From an uncultured Eubacteriales bacterium (GTDB lineage Bacteria; Bacillota; Clostridia; Oscillospirales; Oscillospiraceae): a DNA stretch of 16,093 nucleotides. Made by a program: the position numbers and the translations under genes. The stretch spans positions 1 through 16,093 of the forward strand of contig UQUO01000041.1 of the NCBI GenBank assembly GCA_900544295.1. The letters run 5' to 3'. The notes below the pieces were generated by a model, which saw nothing but the letters and a program-made list of their open reading frames with translations, did not search any database and was not told the origin of the DNA. Positions 1-6,620 of this stretch are shown here, piece after piece. The stretch's first letter is position 1; the number at the start of each line of letters is the position of its first letter.

Positions 1-20
1 CCGCGCGCCGCAGCGCGCGG
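1..20. repeat. GC-rich hairpin at window edge
   Basis: A perfect 8-bp inverted repeat (CCGCGCGC / GCGCGCGG) with a 4-nt loop CGCA. No T-tract follows on either strand, so it is not a typical intrinsic terminator. It is the first of three hairpins within the first 111 bases. It may belong to a structured intergenic repeat that continues to the left of the window. Confidence 0.4.
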
Positions 21-56
21 AACGCCCCTTGTGCTCACAAAGCGCAGGAGGGGGTC

Positions 57-89
57 AAAGGGGGGACCCTCGCCGGGGGTCCCCCCTTT
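57..89. repeat. 13-bp stem hairpin, intergenic; possible end of the minus-strand operon
   Basis: Perfect inverted repeat AAAGGGGGGACCC (57-69) / GGGTCCCCCCTTT (77-89) with a 7-nt loop. It lies about 140 bases past the stop of the leftward alcohol dehydrogenase gene. Read leftward it ends in only three T residues, so it could slow or end transcription of that operon, but it lacks a classical U-tract. It looks more like part of a dispersed GC-rich intergenic repeat. Confidence 0.45.
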
Positions 90-111
90 GCGGGCGGCCT
101 AAGCCGCCCGC
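90..111. repeat. 9-bp stem hairpin adjoining the previous one
   Basis: Perfect inverted repeat GCGGGCGGC / GCCGCCCGC with the 4-nt loop CTAA, starting at the base after the preceding hairpin. The two stems stack head to tail, an arrangement typical of multi-hairpin intergenic repeats. There is no T-tract on either strand. Confidence 0.45.
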
Positions 112-150
112 AGCCCCTGCGATTTACGGACGCTCGCAGTCATCCCACGC

Positions 151-178
151 CGGGCGGGGGTGGAACCCCGCCCCTACA
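151..178. repeat. Dispersed 28-bp repeat, left copy
   Basis: A GC-rich element that can fold on itself (GGGCGGGG ... CCCCGCCC). Its reverse complement recurs at 15925-15952 with 26 of 28 positions identical by hand alignment. Both copies are intergenic and lie just beyond the outermost genes of the window. This suggests a REP- or MITE-like dispersed repeat. No coding capacity is seen. Confidence 0.6.
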
Positions 179-229
179 GGGGTTGGAGGAACGTGATGAG
201 GCAGGTGCGTTTGATTTTACCATGCGGCG

Positions 230-1447
230 TCACGAGCTGCGGATGCGCCGAATGACCTGCGCGCAGCGCTCCTTCGTATACACGACCGGCACGGGGTAAA
301 CGGGGTTCGCCTCTGAGAGCGCCCATTTCACCATCTGCGGGATGTCCTCCTCCTTTATGAAGTCAAAGCCCGTGGGGATGCCCATGCGCCGGTTCATCGC
401 CTTTATCTCGGAAATGAAGGCCCGGGCCTTGGCCTCCTCGGTGCCGCTGCTCTTGAGTTTTGTCAGCTCCGCCAGGCGCGCCAGCTTGGGGTAGACCGCC
501 TCGCCGTAGTCCTCCAGGACTATGGGCAGGATGACGGCGTTCGCCAGGCCGTGCGGAGTGTTGTAGAGCCCTCCCAGGGTGTGGGCTATGGCGTGGACGT
601 TGCCCACGCTGGAGCGCGTGAAGGCGAAGCCAGCCCTGTAGGCCGCGAGCATCATCTCCTCGCGCGCGTTGAGATCTCCCGGCTTGTTATAGGCGCGCTC
701 GAGGTTCATGAAGACGCCCAGCACCGCGTCCTCAGCCCAGCGCAGGCTCTCGCGCGTGTTGTAGGTCCAGCAGAGATAGGCCTCGACGGCGTGGGTCAGC
801 GCATCCATGCCCGTCGTCGCCGTGGTGCGCGGGGGCATGCCCACGGTGAGCTCCGGGTCGAGCACGGCGCGTCGGGGGATGAGGTGCAGGTCCATGACGG
901 CGTATTTGTGGTTCGTCTCTCTGTCCGTTATGACCGCGGCCACAGTGGCCTCGCTGCCCGTGCCGGAGGTGGTAGGTACGGCTATCAAGGGCGGGGTGGG
1001 CCGCCCCACGCGCAGGACCCCCGCCATCTCGGCCAGGGACCTGTCCGGCCGCGCCGCGCGGGCCGCCGCGGCCTTCGCCGTGTCCATGGGTGAGCCGCCG
1101 CCGAGGGCGATGAAGCCGTCGCACAGGCGCTCCTTGTACAGAGCGTAGCAGCGTTCCGCCGTCGCGACGGAGGGGTTCGCCTCCACCTCGGAGAAGACGG
1201 CGTAGTCATAGCCCGCCGCGTCGAGGATGGACATTATCCTCCTGCCTATGGTTTTGACTATGTTCGGGCCTGTCACCAGCAGCGGGCGATGGACCCCCTC
1301 CGCCGCCAGCAGGGAGGGGATGGCCGCAATGCTGCCCGGACCCGTTGTGAGCTCCGGCTTGCGCCAGGCCATGAAGCGCTCGCCTACGTTGAAAACGCCC
1401 TGAAAGCTCCGGTAATAAGCGAGCTTCAGCTTGTCTGCTCCCGTCAT
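230..1447 (-). CDS. Iron-containing alcohol dehydrogenase
   Basis: A 405-residue group III (iron-dependent) alcohol dehydrogenase, which interconverts alcohols and aldehydes with NAD(P)H in the cytoplasm. The N-terminal part has the Rossmann-like cofactor motif GGGSPMDTAKA (116-126) and the PTTSGTGSEAT stretch (158-168). The C-terminal part carries the expected metal ligands in the usual spacing: Asp215 and His219 in GMDALTHA, His285 in NVHAIAH and His299 in NTPHG. Length is normal for the family. An AGGAGG site lies 4-5 bases before the ATG, in the 20-bp gap after the MoaD-like gene. It is the last gene of the leftward operon ferredoxin-AOR-MoaD-ADH, so its likely partner is the aldehyde produced or consumed by AOR. 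The substrate chain length cannot be read from sequence. Confidence 0.95.
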   Translation of the reverse strand: MTGADKLKLAYYRSFQGVFNVGERFMAWRKPELTTGPGSIAAIPSLLAAEGVHRPLLVTGPNIVKTIGRRIMSILDAAGYDYAVFSEVEANPSVATAERCYALYKERLCDGFIALGGGSPMDTAKAAAARAARPDRSLAEMAGVLRVGRPTPPLIAVPTTSGTGSEATVAAVITDRETNHKYAVMDLHLIPRRAVLDPELTVGMPPRTTATTGMDALTHAVEAYLCWTYNTRESLRWAEDAVLGVFMNLERAYNKPGDLNAREEMMLAAYRAGFAFTRSSVGNVHAIAHTLGGLYNTPHGLANAVILPIVLEDYGEAVYPKLARLAELTKLKSSGTEEAKARAFISEIKAMNRRMGIPTGFDFIKEEDIPQMVKWALSEANPVYPVPVVYTKERCAQVIRRIRSS

Positions 1448-1467
1448 GTTCTCCTCCTTCTCCCGCC

Positions 1468-1707
1468 TCAGAAGGGCAGGAAGCTCAGTGTGTCGCCGTC
1501 CCGCAGGGGGGCGGCAAAGCCGCCGCGCAGCTGGATGCTCTCGCCGTTCACGGCTATGAGCATGCGTCTCGCCTCGCGGTACGCGGCCCGCGAATACCGC
1601 CTTTTTATATGGGAGAGCGCCTCGCTCACGGCGCGGGCCTCTATGTATTCCTCGCGCCGGCCCGTCAGCTCCTCCAGGGCCGCGCGGTAGCAGAGCTTCA
1701 CGCTCAT
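1468..1707 (-). CDS. MoaD/ThiS-like beta-grasp protein without the terminal Gly-Gly
   Basis: A 79-residue ubiquitin-like (beta-grasp) protein. The C-terminal stretch with LRDGDTLSFLPF matches the end of MoaD/ThiS sulfur carriers (typically DGDEVAFFPP..GG). Such proteins donate sulfur for the pterin dithiolene of molybdenum and tungsten cofactors, and a MoaD-like gene beside AOR is common. The gene starts in an ATGA overlap with the AOR stop. The frame ends in TGA directly after LPF, so the diglycine needed for adenylation is absent. The next two in-frame codons past the stop are GGC GGG (Gly-Gly), followed by AGA AGG AGG AGA ACA and a second TGA. Either the carrier function is lost or altered, or the stop is recent or read through. 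The family is fairly sure; activity is not. Confidence 0.8.
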   Translation of the reverse strand: MSVKLCYRAALEELTGRREEYIEARAVSEALSHIKRRYSRAAYREARRMLIAVNGESIQLRGGFAAPLRDGDTLSFLPF

Positions 1708-3623
1708 TTTCCCGCCTCCTCTATGCCCAGACGGCGCAGCTTTTTCGCCGTCGGCCTGCCTTCCGCGTCCCAGCCGCGTACGCGGTAGTAGATGGGCAGC
1801 ATCTTCTCAAGCGGCACCGCCGTGCGCGGGTCCGAGGGGTCCTGCAGTTCGCGCGTCAGGCGTTTCGGCAGGGCGTCGTCCGCCGCCGTGAGGCCCTCGC
1901 GCAGGTTGTACAGCCGCTCCAGCGCGTAGGAGCGCTCGCCCAGCTCCAGGAAGGGGCCGGTGCAGGTCCGCAGTCCCGTCGCGCGGCGCAGGGCCTCCGC
2001 GTGCGGCAGGAGGAGCAGACTGTTGAAGGCCAGGGCCGGCGTCACGTTCAGCAGCAGCGCCACCATCGGGCCCATATGGGGCATGATCTTGCCCACCAGC
2101 TTCGTTATCGCGCTGTTCGGACCCAGTTTGAAGAAGACCGCCGGGACAAAGGTCTGCGCCGAAAAGAGGCAGCAGCCGGCAGAGGACACGGCCTCAAGCG
2201 CGTCCTGCATGAAGGCCGTGAATTGCGCCTTGCCCCGCGGGGTCAGCGCGTCCATACTCAGGACGCCGACAGATTCCAGCAGCGCCAGATAGCCGCCGCC
2301 GAGGTGACAGCCGCCGCGGTTGGCCACGGCGTAACCCAGGCCCATGCCCACGCTGCGCCGGGGCTCGTAGCTTGCCAGCTCCAGGCCCTTTGACTGGATG
2401 GCGAAGTCCGCGCCGCCGTATTTGTCGGACATGCGCTTCGTGCCTTCGGCCACGTCGGCCCAGGGGCCCTCGCGGCGCACGACACGCTCCAGCGCCGCCT
2501 CCAGCCCCTCCGCGCTGCCGAACTCCAGGCCGAAGTCCGCCATGCCGCGCTGCTTCAGCTCCATGGCGAAGGCCAGGCTTGAGGCGAAGGAGATGGTGTC
2601 GAGCCCGTAGAGGTCGCACAGCCAGTTGAGCTTCAGCACCGCGTCAAGGTCCGAGACGCCTATGTTCGGCCCGAAAAAGCCCAGGGTCTCGTACTCCGGA
2701 CCCTTGAGCTCCCGCCCGTCCACCAGGACGCGCCGCTCGCAGCGGATGGGGCAGCTCACGCAGCCGCTGTTTCGTACGAGCCGCGTCTCCGTCAGCGTTT
2801 CGCCAGAGACGGCGTCCGCCTCGTCGAAGTGGCCGGACTGGAAGTTGCGCGTGGGCAGGGCGTTCGTGGCGTTGGCCTTGTTCACGAGATTGGCAGAGCC
2901 GTAGCGCGGCAGGCAGCGCCCCGTCATGGGGTGCTTCTTTATGAACTTCACCCAGCGCAGGAGGAACTTGTCGAAGCCCTCGCGGTCGTATATCTCCGGC
3001 CGCTTCGTGCCGTAGGCTACGAGGGCCTTGAGGTTCTTTGAACCGAGCACCGCGCCCGAGCCGCAGCGGCCCGCCACGCGCTCGCCGGAGACGGCGGAGG
3101 CGTAGCGCACGCCGTTCTCGCCCGCCGGGCCTATGACCAGCTTGCCGTACCACTCCGGGAACTTCGCCTGCACGGCCTCGGTGTCGAGCCCCCAGAGCTC
3201 CGGCGCAGGGCGTATGCGCAGCTCGCCGTCGAGCGCCTCAATGACGCTCGGCTCCGGCGCGCGGCCAGTTATTATGAGCCCGTCGAAGCCCGCCCTTTTG
3301 AGCATGACGCCGAACTGCCCGCCGCAGTTCGAGGAGGCGATGCCGCCCGTCAGGACGTTCTTGAAGCTGAGGTTGAAGCGGCTCGTCGAGGGCGCGCCCG
3401 TGCCGTTGAGCGGCCCCGTGTTTATGATGATGACCGCCTCGGGCGAGAGCGCGTCCAGCCCCGGCGGCGTGAGGTCCAGCAGCAGCCGCGCCGCCATGCA
3501 CTTGCCGCCGACGTATTTTGCATAGTAGTCCCGCGAGATCGGAAAGCGCGAGACCTCCCCCCTCGTGAGGTCCACCCGCGCGTAGACGGGCAGGGGCATA
3601 TCCTCCGGACTGCGCTTTTTCAT
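1704..3623 (-). CDS. aor: Tungsten-dependent aldehyde:ferredoxin oxidoreductase
   Basis: A 639-residue AOR-family enzyme, which oxidises aldehydes to carboxylates (or the reverse at low potential) using a tungsto-bispterin cofactor, one [4Fe-4S] cluster and ferredoxin. The N-terminal domain has the pterin-binding region: STSRFNLSFKNVLTGG and SNCGGQFG near residues 75-110, and RCGSGAVLGSKNLKA near 185-200. The cluster cysteines are Cys288, Cys291 and Cys295 (CVSCPIRC), the same numbers as in the Pyrococcus furiosus enzyme. The fourth is probably Cys554 (RTCTGPF). The GPEYETLGFFGPN and YGLDTIS signatures are present. Size is close to the usual 600-620. A GGAGG site lies about 8 bases before the ATG, which overlaps the ferredoxin stop by four bases. 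The polyferredoxin just upstream is the probable redox partner. The exact aldehyde is unknown. Confidence 0.95.
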   Translation of the reverse strand: MKKRSPEDMPLPVYARVDLTRGEVSRFPISRDYYAKYVGGKCMAARLLLDLTPPGLDALSPEAVIIINTGPLNGTGAPSTSRFNLSFKNVLTGGIASSNCGGQFGVMLKRAGFDGLIITGRAPEPSVIEALDGELRIRPAPELWGLDTEAVQAKFPEWYGKLVIGPAGENGVRYASAVSGERVAGRCGSGAVLGSKNLKALVAYGTKRPEIYDREGFDKFLLRWVKFIKKHPMTGRCLPRYGSANLVNKANATNALPTRNFQSGHFDEADAVSGETLTETRLVRNSGCVSCPIRCERRVLVDGRELKGPEYETLGFFGPNIGVSDLDAVLKLNWLCDLYGLDTISFASSLAFAMELKQRGMADFGLEFGSAEGLEAALERVVRREGPWADVAEGTKRMSDKYGGADFAIQSKGLELASYEPRRSVGMGLGYAVANRGGCHLGGGYLALLESVGVLSMDALTPRGKAQFTAFMQDALEAVSSAGCCLFSAQTFVPAVFFKLGPNSAITKLVGKIMPHMGPMVALLLNVTPALAFNSLLLLPHAEALRRATGLRTCTGPFLELGERSYALERLYNLREGLTAADDALPKRLTRELQDPSDPRTAVPLEKMLPIYYRVRGWDAEGRPTAKKLRRLGIEEAGK

Positions 3624-4039
3624 GCCCTAGCCTCCATTCTTATGGCGTGCAGCGGGCACTCGACCGCGCAGAGCCCGCAGCCCACGCATTTTTCGGGATA
3701 CCTGAGCTCGCAGCGCGCCTCCACATCTCCGGGAAAGCGGGGTTCCGAGATGGCAAGGGCCTTCGCCGCGCAAAAATATACGCACAGCTGGCAGGCGCTG
3801 CACAGCGCCCCGTCTATCACCGGCCTCGGCCGCTCCTTTGGCGGCACGCGGCGGCAGACCTCGCCCACGGCGTTTTTTACCGCGCCGACCGGGCAGCTCA
3901 TGCCGCAGACCCCGCAGTCCACGCAGCGCCGCGCGTTTATGACGTGCCGCGACTTCGGCGCGCCCTCTATGGCGTGGACGGGACAGGCTCGCGCGCAGGA
4001 GGCGCAGCCTATGCAGTTTTCGCCTATCGTATGGGCCAT
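3620..4039 (-). CDS. Polyferredoxin with four [4Fe-4S] motifs
   Basis: A 139-residue ferredoxin-type electron carrier, first gene of the AOR operon. Four cysteine sets are visible: Cys9/12/15/19, Cys39/42/45/49, Cys80/83/86/90 and Cys118/121/124/128. Sets 1, 2 and 4 end in the typical CP; set 3 has CA. This allows up to four [4Fe-4S] clusters. Such small subunits pair with AOR-type enzymes in Clostridia, passing electrons between the tungsten site and ferredoxin or NAD(P). The start at 4039 is chosen because AAAGGAGGGG lies 8-12 bases upstream. The frame stays open to 4183, but the extra 48 residues are AT-rich promoter DNA and look nothing like a ferredoxin. The stop overlaps the AOR start as ATGA, so translation is probably coupled. 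Confidence 0.92.
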   Translation of the reverse strand: MAHTIGENCIGCASCARACPVHAIEGAPKSRHVINARRCVDCGVCGMSCPVGAVKNAVGEVCRRVPPKERPRPVIDGALCSACQLCVYFCAAKALAISEPRFPGDVEARCELRYPEKCVGCGLCAVECPLHAIRMEARA

Positions 4040-4154
4040 GTCACAGTCACCCCTCCTTTTTGCATACCATTTTAAAGCATAAAAGCCCCGATGTAAACAG
4101 CAAAATGCGGTGCGAGTGTACATAAACTGACGAAGACAGTAAAAATGAACAATA

Positions 4155-4183
4155 ATTTCACAAGCGAACTGCCCTCTTGTCAA
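4155..4183 (-). promoter_or_regulatory. Candidate promoter of the ferredoxin-AOR-MoaD-ADH operon
   Basis: On the minus strand a perfect -35 TTGACA (4178-4183) is followed after 17 bp by TGAAAT (4155-4160), a 4/6 match to the -10 consensus that lacks the important second-position A. The start point would lie near 4148, giving a leader of about 110 nt. The -35 overlaps the -35 of the divergent regulator promoter. The weak -10 would fit an activated or tightly controlled promoter. Confidence 0.4.
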
Positions 4184-4234
4184 AATGGTCCCGGTCAGTT
4201 ATAATAATAGAAACATATCAGACGTTATGACAAG
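4176..4234. promoter_or_regulatory. Inverted repeat flanking the divergent promoter (candidate GntR operator pair)
   Basis: CTTGTCA at 4176-4182 and its exact reverse complement TGACAAG at 4228-4234. The similarity extends to about 9 of 11 bases on each arm (CTTGTCAAAAT against CTTGTCATAAC). The left arm covers both -35 boxes; the right arm lies just past the predicted start of the regulator transcript. A regulator bound at both could repress both directions. Assignment to the adjacent GntR protein is inference. Confidence 0.4.
4177..4205 (+). promoter_or_regulatory. Promoter of the GntR-family regulator gene
   Basis: TTGTCA (4177-4182), 17 bp spacer, TATAAT (4200-4205): a near-consensus housekeeping promoter on the plus strand. 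Transcription would begin near 4212, about 54 nt before the regulator ATG. The -35 box overlaps that of the leftward operon and lies inside the left arm of an inverted repeat, which suggests autoregulation. Confidence 0.75.
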
Positions 4235-4265
4235 TCTGCAACAGTCACAGATGAGAGGAAAGCCG

Positions 4266-5051
4266 ATGGAAACGAATCCCGTACTTCTGAACAAGCTCTC
4301 GATGGACAGCGACATCCCGCTGTATTCCCAACTGGTGAGCATAATAAAGCGCAACATTTCGGCGGGGACGCTTTCGCCCGGGGCGCTGCTGCCCTCGGAG
4401 GCGGAGCTGTGCCGCACCTTTGACGTCTCGCGCAGCACGGTGCGTCAGGCGATAGGCGCGCTGGAGTCGGAGGGCCTGGTCGTGCGCAAGCAGGGCAGGG
4501 GCACTTTCGTCGCGGAGCCGAAGATGCGCCGCAGGACGGAGAATGTATACTCCTTCACAAGCGAGATAAGCGCCATGGGCATGGTGCCGTCCTCGACGAT
4601 ACTGGAGTTTGAAATAGTAGACCCCACGCCGGACATCGTCTCCATGCTGGAGCTCGGCGGGCACAACACGCAGATATACCACTTCATGCGCATAAGGAAC
4701 GTGAACGGCCAGCCGCTCATCCTTGAAAACTCCTTCTACCCGGCCTACATCTATCCGAAGCTCACCCGGGAGCTGCTGGAGACGCACAGCTTCTACAGCC
4801 TGCTGTATGAGGAGGGCATAGTCCCCTATTCGGCGGTGGACTCCTACGAGGCAGTCATCCTGGGCAGGCGGGAGGCGGAGCTGCTGGGCTGCCGCCCTGG
4901 CTCCTGCGCTTTTTCGGTGCAGCGCCGCACTCGGACGGAGGCGGGGGTGGTGTACGAGTTCACCCAGAGCCTCATCCGGGCCGACAGGGTGAAGCTCGAC
5001 ATCTTCCTGCACAAGGACGGCGTCTCCTTTACGCGCAGCGTGGACAAATAA
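4266..5051 (+). CDS. GntR-family transcriptional regulator, HutC/UTRA type
   Basis: A 261-residue DNA-binding repressor or activator. The N-terminal winged helix-turn-helix spans about residues 16-85, with the family-typical IPLYSQL, LLPSEAELCRTFDVSRSTVRQAI and GRGTFV segments. The C-terminal UTRA effector domain runs from about 95 to 250 (HFMRIRNVNGQPLILENSF is the usual core). The domain senses small ligands such as sugars, amino acids or acids. The start at 4266 is preceded by AGAGGAAA at good spacing. The frame stays open upstream to 4185, but those codons overlap the promoter. The gene diverges from the ferredoxin-AOR operon and ends in its own terminator, so the operon is the best target candidate. 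The ligand is unknown. Confidence 0.93.
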   Translation: METNPVLLNKLSMDSDIPLYSQLVSIIKRNISAGTLSPGALLPSEAELCRTFDVSRSTVRQAIGALESEGLVVRKQGRGTFVAEPKMRRRTENVYSFTSEISAMGMVPSSTILEFEIVDPTPDIVSMLELGGHNTQIYHFMRIRNVNGQPLILENSFYPAYIYPKLTRELLETHSFYSLLYEEGIVPYSAVDSYEAVILGRREAELLGCRPGSCAFSVQRRTRTEAGVVYEFTQSLIRADRVKLDIFLHKDGVSFTRSVDK

Positions 5052-5057
5052 AAACCC

Positions 5058-5084
5058 GGCCCCGGCCTTTGCCGGGGCCCTTTT
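5058..5084 (+). terminator. Intrinsic terminator after the GntR gene
   Basis: A perfect 9-bp stem GGCCCCGGC / GCCGGGGCC with a CTTT loop, beginning 7 bases after the stop codon and followed by CTTTT. The U-tract is short, but the stem is very GC-rich and an A-run precedes it. Confidence 0.8.
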
Positions 5085-5142
5085 GCGTTCACTCTGGGCA
5101 AGTTGCTTAAAATAGCTATGGTTTATTGTGGAAAATCCCGGA

Positions 5143-5171
5143 TTTACAGATGCCGGGAGATGTTGTAAAAT
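5143..5171 (+). promoter_or_regulatory. Promoter of the UgpC/MsmK-type ATPase gene
   Basis: TTTACA (5143-5148), 17 bp spacer, TAAAAT (5166-5171), each 5/6 to consensus. Transcription would start near 5178, giving a leader of about 177 nt. The -35 box sits in the loop of a small CCCGG/CCGGG inverted repeat (5137-5157), a possible regulator site. Confidence 0.6.
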
Positions 5172-5177
5172 AACTTG

Positions 5178-5354
5178 AATCCATGGCGTGCGGACACTCC
5201 ATTTCTATGCCCGCGCGTACATAAAGATAGGAGGAACAGAACATCCGTTAGGCTTGCGGTGCGTCAGTGTGGAGACCTGACGTAATGCCGCGCGCCCCAC
5301 AGCGGGCGGCGGCGAGGCGCGCTCTTGCGGAGGCAGGCGTGCTAAAGCCGGAAA
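5178..5354 (+). other. Long structured 5' leader of the ABC ATPase gene
   Basis: About 177 nt without a convincing gene. It holds a hairpin at 5256-5291 (CGTCAG/CTGACG core of 6 bp, extended by GCGG/CCGC across a 3-nt bulge) and a second stem GCGCGCC (5290-5296) / GGCGCGC (5316-5322). The stems overlap at 5290-5291, so they cannot both form fully. An AGGAGG at 5228-5234 has no start codon at usable spacing. A 13-codon frame, 5183-5224, begins almost at the predicted transcript start. The actual gene start at 5355 has only a weak site (CCGGAAA). I do not recognise a known riboswitch class. Confidence 0.4.
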
Positions 5355-6560
5355 ATGTCAGAAGTAGTCCTGAAAAACGTAATGAAGATCTACCCCAACG
5401 CGGCAGGAGACACGAAGAAGAAGAAAAAGGCCAAGAAGGGTGAGGACGCCCCGGAGGAGAAGAAGTCCAACCTCCAGATAACCGATAAGGGCGTCGTGGC
5501 GGTGCAGGAGTTCAACATCGACATCGCCGATAAGGAATTCATCGTCCTGGTCGGTCCCTCCGGCTGCGGCAAGTCCACCACCCTGCGCATGATAGCGGGC
5601 CTTGAGGAGATCTCCGAGGGCGAGGTCATCATCGACGGCCGCGTCGTCAACGACGTCCCGCCCAAGGACAGGGACATCGCGATGGTCTTCCAGAACTATG
5701 CTCTGTACCCCCACATGACGGTCTATGAGAACATGGCCTTCTCTCTGAAGCTGAAGAAGGTCGATAAAAAGACCATAGACGAGAAGGTCCGCGAGGCCGC
5801 GGAGATACTGGACATCACGCAGTACCTCGACCGCAAGCCGAAGGCCCTTTCCGGCGGCCAGCGCCAGCGTGTCGCCATCGGCCGCGCCATCGTCCGTGAG
5901 CCGAAGGTCTTCCTCATGGACGAGCCTCTGTCCAACCTCGACGCCAAGCTCCGCAACCAGATGCGCGCGGAGATAATCAAGCTGCGCCAGAGGATCAACA
6001 CCACCTTCATCTACGTCACGCACGACCAGACCGAGGCCATGACCCTTGGCGACCGTATCGTCATCATGCGCGACGGCTTCATCCAGCAGATAGGCACGCC
6101 GCAGGAGGTCTTCAACCACCCGTCCAACCTCTTCGTCGCGGGCTTCATTGGCACGCCTCAGATGAACTTCTTCGACGCCGAGCTGAAGAAGAGCGGCGAC
6201 AAGTACTCCGTCGTCCTCAATGGCACCGAGTTTGCGATCTCCGCTGAGAAGCAGGCCAGCCTGAAGGCGCACGGCGCCGCCGCCGGCCCCGTCGTCCTCG
6301 GCGTGCGCCCGGAGCACATCATGCTCTGCGAGAAGGGCACCGAGAGCATCAAGGCCGCCGTGGACGTCTCCGAGATGATGGGCTCCTCCATCCACCTGCA
6401 CGTCAACGCCGCCGGCAAGGACGTCGTCCTCGTCATCGCCACCGTTGACCTGCCCGAGGACCACAAGTTCGGCTACCGCTACGGCGAGGAAGTCTACTTC
6501 ACCTTCAACGAGAACGTCGTCCACGTCTTCGACAAGGAGAGCGGCAAGGCCCTCACCTGA
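5355..6560 (+). CDS. ugpC: Solitary UgpC/MsmK/MalK-type ABC ATPase
   Basis: A 401-residue nucleotide-binding subunit of carbohydrate ABC importers (CUT1 class), working on the inner face of the membrane. It has Walker A GPSGCGKST (67-75), Q-loop Gln113 in VFQNYALYPHMT, signature LSGGQ (165-169), Walker B FLMDE (186-190), D-loop SNLDAKLR and switch His223. The C-terminal third is the TOBE/MalK regulatory fold. Between the first strand and the Walker A region lies a charged insert (about residues 16-46) with five consecutive lysines, not present in E. coli MalK or UgpC. No permease or binding protein is adjacent. It has its own promoter, long leader and terminator. This fits a shared ATPase that serves several sugar transporters, as MsmK does in streptococci; the sharing is inference. 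Heavy use of C-ending codons suggests strong expression. The start at 5355 is fixed by a TAA at 5343. Confidence 0.93.
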   Translation: MSEVVLKNVMKIYPNAAGDTKKKKKAKKGEDAPEEKKSNLQITDKGVVAVQEFNIDIADKEFIVLVGPSGCGKSTTLRMIAGLEEISEGEVIIDGRVVNDVPPKDRDIAMVFQNYALYPHMTVYENMAFSLKLKKVDKKTIDEKVREAAEILDITQYLDRKPKALSGGQRQRVAIGRAIVREPKVFLMDEPLSNLDAKLRNQMRAEIIKLRQRINTTFIYVTHDQTEAMTLGDRIVIMRDGFIQQIGTPQEVFNHPSNLFVAGFIGTPQMNFFDAELKKSGDKYSVVLNGTEFAISAEKQASLKAHGAAAGPVVLGVRPEHIMLCEKGTESIKAAVDVSEMMGSSIHLHVNAAGKDVVLVIATVDLPEDHKFGYRYGEEVYFTFNENVVHVFDKESGKALT

Positions 6561-6620
6561 GCACTGGCAAAAGTTACAAAATTTTATACTAAGCTCCGTC
6601 GAATTGTCGGGGCAAGTTTC

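Noticed and set aside
1462..1470. The TGA of the MoaD-like gene as a selenocysteine codon
   Set aside because: No convincing SECIS-type hairpin could be placed right after it, and a Sec at that position is unknown in the family. The Gly-Gly observation is kept only as a finding.
4040..4183. A 48-residue N-terminal extension of the polyferredoxin
   Set aside because: This stretch is AT-rich promoter DNA for both directions. A strong Shine-Dalgarno site precedes the internal ATG at 4039, and the extension does not resemble a ferredoxin.
5256..5300. Possible thiamine pyrophosphate riboswitch (CCTGAC...TAATGCC resembles part of its consensus)
   Set aside because: The CTGAGA block and the rest of the conserved core are missing, and the downstream gene has no link to thiamine.
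5358..6524. A long minus-strand frame opposite the UgpC-like ATPase
   Set aside because: The same codon-bias shadow: repetitive Val/Asp/Leu-rich translation, no ribosome site, no motif. Similar shadows at 13518-14786 and 14173-15819 were rejected for the same reason.
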